Shown here one piece after another: positions 54,371 to 64,000 of a stretch of DNA of 64,000 bases. The notes beneath the pieces are model-generated. The model was not told the origin of the DNA. It saw nothing but the letters and a program-made list of their open reading frames with translations, and searched no databases. Location: contig CM054140.1 of assembly GCA_028751875.1 (NCBI GenBank), positions 57,272,826 to 57,336,825 of the forward strand. The letters run 5' to 3'. Positions within the stretch are counted from its first letter, which is position 1, and each line of letters opens with the position of its first letter. Made by a program: the position numbers and the translations under genes. This DNA is from Rapana venosa. Taxonomy: Eukaryota; Mollusca; Gastropoda; Neogastropoda; Muricidae.

Positions 54371-54832
54371 AGTAGATCTAGACTACAAAACTTCAATGGT
54401 TAAGTTTATAGAGCTCTCAGTTATACAGCTCTCAATAGAAAAAGCAAAACCCCAATAAACGGAAACACGGTTCACACTGACTTCTTGCCTTCCGAAGAAC
54501 CAGTTCACCCGTTGCAAATTACCCCCAAAGCATCTATTATAGATAAAATCAAGAAAAATGGCGACTGCCATGAGCATCAACAGATTTAATCTACTCACTG
54601 AACAAGCGAAGTTTTCTTACCGAAACTCGATAGCCAAGGAGCAGCTTCTTTCGCCGTTTCTGCTTGTTGTGACGACTGCAACAGATGGATGTCGACTTTT
54701 GCCTGCTTGCATCCAGCGTTACCATGCTCACTTCTTCCTTTGCTGGCTTCCGGTCGCCATATTTTCCCGCCATTTGCTGCGCATGGAAATTGTCCCTTTA
54801 GGCCTAGGCCTATTCGTTCCCATCAACAGACT

Positions 54833-54836
54833 CCCC

Positions 54837-54867
<31 letters not shown>

Positions 54868-54871
54868 AAAA
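54833..54871. repeat. Poly(C) then poly(A)
   Basis: About 25 C then 14 A, immediately upstream of the SELENOH duplicate. Confidence 0.95.
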
Positions 54872-55740
54872 GGTGTTGAATTAACTACCTTTCATTGTGC
54901 AGTCTATTTTAAAGCGGGGGAAAAAAGTCCAATTAAGCTTTACCAACATTTCTGCCATCTTTCTCACGCAATCATTTCGGTTCTGGGAACTTTTTGTAGG
55001 CTAAAACTTCCTGCATAATCAAGACAAATAAAATCCCAGAACAAATTTCACAGTAGGAAGTTAACCTGGACAATGCTGTGCAAAACAAAATACGCCTTAC
55101 AACAACAACAAAAAGAGCTATCGGTTAAAAAATGGAGTGGGTAGCACAGAGCCTAAACATACTGTGGGATATACCTGCTAGATCTACCGTCGTGATTGTA
55201 ATTATTCCTGTCCAATTCAATACTTCCACGAGCACCACCAAGCAAAGTTTCATTCCGTTTTTCCATTAGGGCATAGAAACTAATAATCACAACAAGAACT
55301 TGCCTACCGAGCAAAGAATTCCTATCTCCAAAGTCGGAATGGGTTTCTCTTAATGGCGGATAACAACGGTCGCATGTGCAAAATCTCATCCTTGGGAGTG
55401 GTACATCTAGCCGAAGAACGAAAATTAAAACAAACAAAAAATTTAATTTGTCACTTACCACGGCAAGCCGCATTTCGCCTAACTGCAAATACCGTACTTC
55501 ACAACAGCTACGTCGTTAGCGGCTCCACAACGTTCATCCTTGCACACTCCACACGTTGACCAAAAAATGATTTGAAAAACTTCTCAAGCACACTGCTTTT
55601 ATATCACTTCAGATGCAACTGAACATAGGCGAACCCGAATAGATGAACTTTGATCAAATAACAACCCACTCGACAGTCCACGCAATAATGATTTTTTCGT
55701 GCTTCACGTGAGAAAATTATTTGCACGCTCTATCTGAGTT
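54872..55740. other. Non-coding sequence with dispersed repeat D
   Basis: Repeat D lies at about 55325-55412 (CCAAAGTCGGAATGGGTTTC, GGTCGCATGTGCAAAATCTC). The rest is unique-looking with no supported exon. Confidence 0.5.
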
Positions 55741-55749
55741 TGCATGCTG

Positions 55750-55751
55750 GT

Positions 55752-55795
<44 letters not shown>
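55750..55795. repeat. 44-base poly(G) tract
   Basis: The longest homopolymer in the window, followed by further G-rich sequence to 55875 and CA and CT repeats to 55945. Confidence 0.95.
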
Positions 55796-56125
55796 GGTGT
55801 GGAGGTAGGAGAGGTTAGGGGAGGGTTGCCGTTATTGTGTACTCAATGTAGGAAAGGGGGGGGGGGGGGGGAGATGGTTCATCTTACAGCTTTAACACAC
55901 ACACACATACTCTCTCTCTGTCTCTCTCTCTCTCACTCTCTCAGCCTACCTTCTGTGGCTAGATAATCACAATCTCGATTGCTTATGATTTAGATACTTT
56001 TGTGTATGTATTTCCATGTATCCAAATAGGGTGTAGGGGAGTTTCTGGAATAAAGAATTTTAACTTGACTTTTGATGTTTGACCCTAAGTTTTCTTTATG
56101 ACGTTGGCAGTGACGTAATATAAAA

Positions 56126-56415
56126 GGTACAGGTGTCCCATAACCTATAAGGTCGTAGGGGAACGAGGCGTCCGAGACCTTAACTTCTCAAGGGGCCAGC
56201 ATTTTGAGGGTGGCGCCCATCTCCTCTCCCTCGCTGCTTTACCTTCCCTGACCCTAAAGAGGCAGGTACCCATTGACAGCTGGGTGAACTGGGAGAACTG
56301 TACTGAAGCCAAGGCGGCAAACGGTCACCCATCCAAGAGGTAACCACCCTCGATACTGCTTAACCTTGGCTGGGGGAAAGTGAGTGTTCTGACCACAGAG
56401 CTATCCCGTCCCCAG
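56126..56415 (-). mobile_element. Chimeric tRNA/5S-headed SINE, copy 2
   Basis: From the reversed 3' end (TCCCATAACCTATAAGGTCG) to the head. On the minus strand GACGGGATAGCTCTGTGG (A-box-like) leads into CCAAGGTTAAGCAGTATCGA and CTCTTGGATGGGTGACCG (5S-like). Confidence 0.87.
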
Positions 56416-56509
56416 ATGTGCGTTTCTCAAAACTAGGCCTATGCTGGGTAAACTAATTTTTTATAAATCTTGAAGAAGCGTTTTTTCCCTTGTTGTTCCT
56501 CAATGGTGA

Positions 56510-56568
56510 GATTTTGCATATGCAGCCATTTTTAACCACCATTAAGGTACCCGCATTCGGACTTCAGG
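56510..56568 (-). repeat. Dispersed repeat D, copy 4
   Basis: AATGGTGAGATTTTGCATAT and ACCACCATTAAGGTACCCGC are the reverse of the family. Confidence 0.65.
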
Positions 56569-56802
56569 GTATCTGGATGAATCATTTGCCCCTGGTGTCG
56601 AAGTTTGAGGCAATTTTGTGACTGTTGGAAAATATAAGCACGCTGAGTCCACCATTAGATCACACACGTTTTTGCATGATATATTTAGAGGCAAACAAAT
56701 CGAGTTCGTCATTCTATGTTTATTGCCAGGGTGATGATAATATTATGTTTTTATTCTACCCAACCATCAAGAATTGTGTGTGTGTGTGTTATTTTTTAAA
56801 AT

Positions 56803-57166
56803 TTTATTCTTTTATATAGAGGATAATGGAATAAGCACGTATGTGCTTTTTTACATCCAGTCCCCGTGTGTATGCAGTTTTGTAAATTCTGTCATCTGTT
56901 CCCACCGGCATACAATGGCCTACTCTTACGAAAAGCGGAACAGGATTTAACGTGTGCGCAAGATGTTCTGCGTGCGTTCGCACACGGGTCCTCGGTTTAT
57001 AGTCTCATCCGAAGGACTTTTGGGGAGAGTGGAGTCTGCACTGATGTTAACTCCGGAGGGGTGGGGGGGGGGGGGGGGGGGGGGGGGAATATCCCCTTGA
57101 ACGGGAATCGAATCTGGGTCGTCAGATTGCGAGGGCAATGTTCTAACCACTAGGCTATCCCATCCC
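56803..57166 (-). mobile_element. SINE A, full length with expanded poly(G)
   Basis: TTATTCTTTTATATAGAGGA to AGGCTATCCCATCCC. The usual GGGGAAA after the TTAACTCC block has grown into a run of about 27 G at 57060-57087. Confidence 0.93.
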
Positions 57167-57242
57167 AGTTTAGAACCAAACCAAGCTGTGATCCGGTCCA
57201 TAAATCCCACCACTGACCACTCAGTGACCTCGGACCGTCCTC

Positions 57243-58477
57243 ACCAGAACACAATCAGTTTAAAGAAGACTGCTGGCTTTCCCCCCAAAAGACCAGATAA
57301 AATGAATAAAATGAGAATGACCAGAGAGAGTTTACAAGTATGTGTGACCTCAGTACGGCAAGCATGCATGAATACGTTGTGTGGGAACAGTACCAACACT
57401 ATCTTGCTTTTCATTCCATTCCATATTGTTTACAGCCCTGTATGTTAGTCCCTCGTGTTTTAGCAGAGGAGGCAGCTGCCCTTTCGGAAATAGGGCAGAA
57501 ATTTGATTATAGTGGAGATGCCTTGCGCACAGCACATCCCCACTCTCTCGGCCAAGCGGGCATAAGGACAGTCAGCCTTGAAGCCCTACCGACCACGAAA
57601 GCCATATCAGGGCTGTCTGTCACCTCATTCAGTTTCAATGGCTCCAGTAACTTTCACTTCAAAGTTCAAATCCAACACTTCCTTATACCGACATCTGAAG
57701 AACAAACAAAAAAGACAAAAATTATTTCATTCCTTAGGGCTAATAAACCAGGCTGTGCTGAGGACGCCAGCCATTCTGCTTAATTTATCATCCCTGGGCT
57801 ACAAGCACAAAAAAATCCATAAAAAGATAAACATTTTAAAGTACAAAAACATACATAAAAATGCCACAGGGACAAATAACACTGCAGAATGGACACCCTG
57901 TGCCCATCCCAGTCTTTACATATCACTACCTTGTCGCCAGAACACACACACAAAAAACACAGGCATAATGTCAGAAAATAGATTTTTTGTGTGTGAAAGA
58001 TTTGCTTGAAAAAAGGCTGGAGAATGGACTGGGAAGGCAGAATATAAGCAAGGGAGATGATAGAAAGGCAAGAAGACAGACAGAAACAAAGAGAAAGAGA
58101 GACAGAAAAGTGGAGATTTCTTGCACAGAATTTCCAGAAGGTGCCCCCCCCCTCCCCCCCCCCAAGGGGAAAACACTGTCCTTAAATGGTATTTTATGTT
58201 TATAGCTCCACCAACCACAAAGGCCATAATTATGTGGGCTATCACCATTATTAAGTTCCAGTAACTCACAACAACATCTGCTTCAAGTTCAAAATGAACA
58301 CCTCCTAATAATCCCCCCAAATATATAATTTATACCATCAAACCGAAAAGAAAATTAAAATCACAGATCAATCATCTCAAGGGAGAACAAGCAAATGAAT
58401 GGAAGGAGAGAATGAATTTCATTTACAGCTGGTAAACACACTAAGCAAAACAATTGTTGTTTTTACATTGAGCCCTC

Positions 58478-58509
<32 letters not shown>

Positions 58510-58585
58510 AGAGAGAGAGACAGAGATCAAATCAAATAAAAGCAAATCAAATTTTTTTACTTAGATAATGAATAAGCATACAGCC

Positions 58586-58650
<65 letters not shown>

Positions 58651-59085
58651 AGATCAAATAAAATAAAAGCAAATCAAATTCTTTTACCTCGAGCATGATG
58701 AATAAGCATCCAGCCACTTACAGAGAGAGAGACAGAGACATAAAGAGACTGAGAGAGGGAGATGCACACACACTCACACACACACAATTTGCACAAGGCA
58801 AGAACCGCATACAGAGCGAGAGAGTCGATACTGTCTTTAATAAATCTTGGCCAACAAAAACAAACGGCAAGACTTCATTCTCAAATCTTCACTGGATGCA
58901 TTGACCTTCACAATTTAAAAAACCAAAAGCTTTAAGACTTTTGGAAGATCTCAAAGCGCAGAAAAGATCCAATGCACATTATGTCACACTGCATAATGTG
59001 AATCGCATAGTCACGAGGCATGGGAAAGTCAGTTTTCATTTTTTATTCATGCAAAATGCTACCTGATTATGCCAAATACAAAGAA
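57243..59085 (+). repeat. Segmental duplicate of 39838-40480, interrupted by other repeats
   Basis: Shared blocks lie at about 57247-57410, 58200-58310 and 58832-59080. Between them are repeat R (57455-57585), repeat F (57735-57975), repeat E (58010-58145) and two GA arrays (58478-58520, 58589-58652). Confidence 0.78.
57455..57585 (+). repeat. Dispersed repeat R, partial third copy
   Basis: GCAGAGGAGGCAGCTGCC, CAGAAATTTGATTATAGTGG and CTCTCGGCCAAGCGGGCATA match 2333-2460. Confidence 0.85.
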
Positions 59086-59619
59086 CTGCCATTAAAAATG
59101 TTTTTAATTTTACCATCCTTTTAAGCCTGTGGTCACTTTTCCCAACTATCGACTCATCTCTCGGTCTTCTCTTCTAGGGCTACATTCAAAGGTCTTTAGA
59201 GATATGGCCAAAAGCTGGTAAAAATGATTACAGGCTCTATGGGAGAAAACATTTTTTGTTAGTTAATTTGTGTGTGTGTGTGTGTGGTTTTGCTACTGTT
59301 AAATGAAAAGAAAACACAAACATCACTGATTATTTTTTTATAAAAACTGCTGGAAAAAAAGATTGTTGTGAAGTAGGGAAAAGATGAATGTTTATGTGTA
59401 CTTTCTTGAGTGTGTGTGTGCGTGTGTGTGCGCACGGGTGTGTGCATGCTTTAGGGGAGGGGGTTAGAGTACTGCTCAAAACAGGACTAAAGTTTTCAAA
59501 ACATGATTTTGTTCCAACTAAGAGAAAGCTGAAAGGCGACCAGCTTCTTTATTCCCAAACTTGATGCTTGCTGACCTAATATTGATATGCACAATGTGAT
59601 ATATAAAAAAGTAAGTAAA

Positions 59620-59873
59620 GGAGTCCCATAACCTATAAGGTCGTGGGGGAGCGAGGCGTCAGAGACCTCACTTCTCTAGGGCCAGCATAATGAGGGCGGC
59701 GCCCATCTCCTCTCCCTCGCTGCTTTACCTTCCCTGACCCTAAAGAGGGCAGGTACCCATTTACAGCTGGGTGAACTGGGGGAACTGTACTGAAGCCAAG
59801 GCGCGCAACCACGCTTGACGCTGCTTAACTTGGCTGGGGGAAAGCGAGTGCTCCGACCACTGAGCTATCCCGA
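59620..59873 (-). mobile_element. Chimeric tRNA/5S-headed SINE, copy 3
   Basis: On the minus strand the head is CGGGATAGCTCAGTGGTCGG with a perfect A box, followed by CCAAGTTAAGCAGCGTCAAG. The TTGGATGGGTGACCG part has been deleted. The body is the same as the other copies. Confidence 0.87.
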
Positions 59874-60900
59874 TGAGTCTAAAACTAAAACCCATAAAAA
59901 AACCTTGTATTCCCCCCAAAATAGTAATTTTTTTACCAAAAATCATATTGTAGTGAACTTGTTTTGTCTGCTAGCATTAAGATTATGCATCATTGTATTA
60001 TAAACAACAACTTGGTTTTTTTTTTTAAATGCAGTTAGTTATCCGTGAACTAGTCTAAAACAGTTTGAAGAAAAGCCATGCTCTCAGATCTGATTTGATA
60101 TCAAGTTTGTTGGAAGGAACAAAAATACCGGTATTTTTGCTTAGTTTTCTCTCTAATTTAGAAAAGACAAATGTAAAAGGAAAGAGTAAGCTCACACTTT
60201 CTGTACTCCCCCCCTCCCCCCTCCCCACTTCTGAAGCCAAAGTCAGTCTGCTACTACAGAACAAAACCAGTACACAATTCTGACACCTGACACAGATTAT
60301 AAACCCTAGAAAACAAAAACAACTATTCCTATAACTGAACCTTTTCTTCATATCTAGGAAAAGTGGCAAAAGCTGTTCCGAGACATCCTAACTAAGATTC
60401 ATTTGGCTATGTTGCAAATGTCGTGCAAATCAACAGCAACCTACCAGCCACCCAACTCGTTTACACAAAAAAATAAAGCACATAAAAAAATAATATTGCT
60501 TCCACGGGTTATCTCAAAAAAAATAAATGAACATATTCTGCTGAACAAAAACCAAATCATACATGTATATGGTCATACAGTGTAAAGGTAAAACATTATA
60601 TTTTTTTTAATGTTGAACAAGCTCTAAAAGCGACTAGAGTTTTCCAACAGCGAAAACAAACAGTACCTGGCATTCAGTTAAAAATGGAAAAGATAAACTC
60701 CCAAAAGTTTTACACACTATATGCCAAAAATTAAAATTAAAAAGCTTACATCATGAAGCAGCATGCTGGAATAAGCTTTAGAGATTATTATCATCATTAT
60801 TCCAAGCAGAGTCTAAGAACAGGAACTGCACTGAAGCAAGAATAAGTTTTCTGTTTAAAATCATTTCCATACAATTTTACCGCTAGCATGCTGAAGTCTA
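59874..60900. other. Non-coding sequence, no feature seen
   Basis: AT-rich. No exon or known repeat recognised. Confidence 0.45.
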
Positions 60901-60939
60901 TTACATCAAGACTTAAAAATGGAACAGGCAGACAATCAT

Positions 60940-61145
60940 AAACAACAGACAGACAGACAGACAATCAGGGACAACAGACAATTAGAAATAACAGACAACC
61001 AGCAATAACAGACAATCACTAACAAGCGGAAATAATAAGTGAACAATCAGAAGTAACAAACCGACAATCAGAAATAACAGACAATCAGAAATAACAAATA
61101 GACAACCAGAAATAACAAACGGACGAGACAAAATCAAGAAATAAC
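60940..61145 (+). repeat. About 20-bp minisatellite
   Basis: Variants of ACAATCAGAAATAACAGAC repeat about nine times. Confidence 0.85.
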
Positions 61146-61341
61146 AACTCGCGCATCAACACAAATGGAAAGTATTGCACTAATCTGAATTTATACACCA
61201 ACAATAACAAAGAAAATCAAACATTATTCCCCATCGTCACACCTGGTACACACACGTTGTAAAATATAATTATATCATATTATACATCCAAGCAAGCAAA
61301 GCTCAAGACTTAACCCATATGCAACAATCATGCGCACCCCC

Positions 61342-61361
61342 CCCCCCTCCCCCCACACACA

Positions 61362-61401
<40 letters not shown>

Positions 61402-61420
61402 TTCCCTCTCTCTCTCTTAC
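61342..61420. repeat. Poly(C), (CA)n and (CT)n tract
   Basis: A CCCCCCTCCCC run then CACACA and CT repeats. Confidence 0.9.
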
Positions 61421-62270
61421 TCAAGGCAGTAGATTTCAAAGTCATGTTGCAGATTTCTAGACACGGCATTCAATATCAAGAAAATCTGGACACACGATGT
61501 GAGCGATGCAGTGATGAAATAAATACACACATTGACAAACACGCCCAGACTGTTACAGTAACATGGGGAATGAAAAATGGATCCTGCTGGCCTTGATGCC
61601 ATAACAAATGCCATAAACAATGACAGAACCTCATAATCAAAATAGATATCTAAATATTCTTGTACTCTGCCTGCCTTCAAAAGAAATGGTTTTTAAAAAA
61701 AAAAAAACATGTACAATCTCCTCCTATCTAACAGCATTTAAATTAGATATATATATATTTTTTCCCTTTTTTGGTGTGTGTGAGAAAACATCAATTGATA
61801 ATTACTCATTAGAAGGTGCTCTCAGGGAATGAACATGAAACAATTCTTGATGACTAATACTGTGTGTACTTGAAACATCTGACTTCAAACCACACTTGCA
61901 GCAATGCAAACATACAAGTCATAGCATACATAAAGATGAACACACTTGCGTACACCAAGCTGGCTGACTGAATTATCTACCAATTAAGAACACAGCAACT
62001 ATACTTGTTAACTACAAAATTATTTACTTTTAAAGCACCCCCCCAAACAAACAAACAAACAAAAAACCATACAAAAATAAACAAACTATCGCGCCAGATT
62101 CAATTCAGCTGTAGCCAAAGTTTTAAAATTCAGCTTTAGCCCAAATCGCTACCAGATACTGACTCAGCGTCAGCGAATCCATGACCGAATCGGAACATTC
62201 ACAATCAGGAATGTTCACGACATAACCGTTTCATACGAACGATGCTGACTGTGAATTCAAGATTTGGATT
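61421..62270. other. Non-coding sequence, no feature seen
   Basis: AT-rich. The two overlapping open frames at 61330-61680 are on opposite strands and unsupported. Confidence 0.45.
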
Positions 62271-62311
62271 TTTTTTTTTTTTTTTTTTTTTTGGGGGGGG
62301 GGGGGGGGGGG
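62271..62311. repeat. Poly(T) then poly(G)
   Basis: About 22 T followed by about 19 G. Confidence 0.95.
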
Positions 62312-62399
62312 TAGCAATATAAGACATAATGTACAAATAATAACTATGCTGGCCTACTTTTCTTTAAAAAAAAAAAAAAAGCCAAGTTTTTCTATCAGA

Positions 62400-62490
62400 G
62401 GTTCATCCAAGTGGTGAGATTTTGTGTGTGTGTGCGACTGTTTTCAGCCACCATTAAGGCAGCTGCATTCTGACTGTGGGAATGAACAAC
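62400..62490 (-). repeat. Dispersed repeat D, copy 5
   Basis: GTGGTGAGATTTTGTGTG and CAGCCACCATTAAGGCAGCT plus GCATTCTGACTG are the reverse of the family. Confidence 0.65.
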
Positions 62491-62690
62491 CAATCAAACG
62501 AGACTTCACTGGCCTGTTTTGTTTGTTTAAGTTTGTGGCCTGACCCTCACCGCATCTGATTAATGAGCATAAAGAAAATGATTGACGAAATTATGGATAC
62601 CTTCTGTATCTCCACATGCTAAGACATGAAAGAAACAAACCTGATATCTTAAAACCCAAACTGACTCAACATCTTGACATCCTGTACTTT

Positions 62691-62759
62691 CAGCATCATC
62701 ATCAACCATTACACCCAGTGGTGTGTAGGGCAGCAACAAAGCGCTTCCACTCCTGCCTA
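62691..62759 (-). mobile_element. LINE family T, 69-base 3' tip with 12-bp target duplication
   Basis: CATCATCATCAACCATTACA to CGCTTCCACTCCTGCCTA is the extreme 3' end of the LINE seen at 18384. It is flanked by ATCCTGTACTTT at 62679-62690 and 62760-62771. Confidence 0.92.
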
Positions 62760-62771
62760 ATCCTGTACTTT

Positions 62772-64000
62772 AAGTTTCATTAACTAGCTTGCACTGGGTT
62801 TGTTTGTTTGTTTTTAAAGCAATTCTCTGTTGTTTACTGACCCTTGAACATAGGACAGAATGTGGAGAACAGCAAGAGAGAACACACACGCAAGGCTGAT
62901 TAAATCAAAACTGTTTTAACACACTTTTACTGTCACATTTTGGGATCTTTCAGCCTTGGAGCAAAGAAACATCTTGTTCTTTTTTAAATATTTTATGCTG
63001 TGACGGATATTCTGTAAGTGAACGGTATAATGCCATCAGTCACTTCCTTAGATTAAAAAAAAAAAAAGTTTTGTTTTCTAGTGTGTTATATTAGGTGATG
63101 GTCATGGAATTAAAAAAAAAAGAAATCCTTTTGCAGTAAACCATTCTGTACCTACAGGCTTTCAACTTCTGCAATACTGCACCTACACACATCAATTCAC
63201 AACAAATCTTCCTACCTAACCTTTTAGGAATCAATTAAAAGTCCTCTAGATTTTTTATTTATTTAAAATCCTCCCTCCCCCTCTTCCCTGCCCTACCTCC
63301 CCCCCCCCCCCCCCCCCCTTCCCAATCCAAATAGAGCCAACCAAACAACAAAACAGCACTCAAAAAAATCAACACTAATGTTGCATCCCTTTTCAACAGA
63401 TAATGATAATAAACTCAAAGAACAGTTCCTAGCATTCGAAACAAAGGGCTATAATTGAAGCTACTGTAGCTGTTCAGGATAAACTTTATCTGTTCAACTA
63501 CAGCGTACAGGAAAAGACAAGTGAGACGCAAGCTACTGTTATCTTTGCTACCTAATCTCGTTGACAGTAACTGGTACAGTTATATATTATAAAAAAAACA
63601 AAGTAAAAAAATCCATGATGCACATCTTCAACTGACTTAATTGAAGAACAGAAATGGGACCAGCACTGACACAAACTCAGCCACAGAACAAGAAGAAGGA
63701 AGGACTTAGGTTGACCACCTTCACAAATGTATCAAAGCGATTTCAAATCCTCTTACCCTTACATGGGAGTCCAGCATATTGGTTTCCTATGCTGAGTTTC
63801 AACCATGCATTAGTAAATTTTCCATTAGTTTGTTTTTAAATGTGCTGTTAAGATTAACAAATCCGAACTGATGAAAACTTTTCTTCTTTTTTTTTTTTCC
63901 AACTCATTACTGTTGTGTTAGTTGAACTTAGAGGTTCAACATTCGTTAGTAAAGTTTTTGTGTAATGTTGCTGTTGTGTGTTCCCCAGATTAACATCCAG
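62772..64000. other. Non-coding sequence to the window end
   Basis: AT-rich with poly(C) at about 63300-63318. No exon or known repeat recognised. Confidence 0.45.

Larger units (their letters stand above)
52557..54760 (-). pseudogene. Decayed intron-containing duplicate of SELENOH
   Basis: An exon 3 copy (52557-52655) is almost identical to 18138-18241 but lacks five bases, which breaks the frame, and it keeps its acceptor. An exon 1 copy (about 54621-54760) begins ATGGCGACC and soon meets a stop; it keeps the CAACAGA..TGTCGA and TTTTGCCTGCTTG blocks. No recognisable exon 2 is left between. Intron blocks also match (53570-53700 with 22421-22600). This is therefore a DNA duplication and not a retrocopy. 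The strong conservation of exon 3 against the decay of exon 1 suggests selection on a partial product until recently, or gene conversion from the active gene. Confidence 0.85.

Overview
The window is eukaryotic, intron-rich and AT-rich DNA, most probably from a gastropod mollusc. The evidence is animal-type exons with GT/AG introns, dense tRNA-derived SINEs, several clades of broken LINEs, and very many dinucleotide, (GA)n and poly(G)/poly(C) tracts. The organism call is an inference from repeat content and protein similarity. Nearly every long open frame is either a repeat or a chance frame.

Two host genes can be reconstructed, both on the minus strand and head to tail. (1) At 918-9389 are the first four coding exons of GTF2F1 (TFIIF alpha/RAP74); the frame stays open across all four and the gene runs off the left edge. 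(2) At 18138-24014 is a complete three-exon selenoprotein H gene (SELENOH, 144 codons). Its predicted CxxU redox motif is formed across the exon 1/exon 2 junction, and its UGA selenocysteine codon lies ten bases inside exon 2. I could not find a convincing SECIS element. There is a strong splice donor just after the stop codon, and a separate membrane-segment exon candidate lies at 16709-16932. A decayed intron-containing duplicate of SELENOH lies at about 52.5-54.8 kb.

The rest is mobile and duplicated DNA. At least 17 copies or pieces of one tRNA-derived SINE (SINE A) are spread through the window, with a second tRNA-type family (SINE B). Three copies of a SINE have a head that looks half tRNA and half 5S rRNA. 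LINE pieces include an EN+RT element at 40734-43140 with a 12-bp target duplication and a related empty site 3 kb away, three 5'-truncated copies of another LINE each with its own target duplication, an RTE-like endonuclease fragment, an RNase H fragment and a CR1/L2-like fragment. From about 40.5 to 49.5 kb is a nested cluster of an unrecognised repeat family, provisionally called MSS, which carries a 168-codon ORF with a TATA/Inr-like promoter in its best copies, together with a 4 x 123-bp tandem array.

The two genes act in different processes: transcription initiation/elongation (GTF2F1) and nuclear thiol redox (SELENOH). Nothing here links them beyond adjacency. All similarity statements come from reading the sequence by eye; no database search was run.
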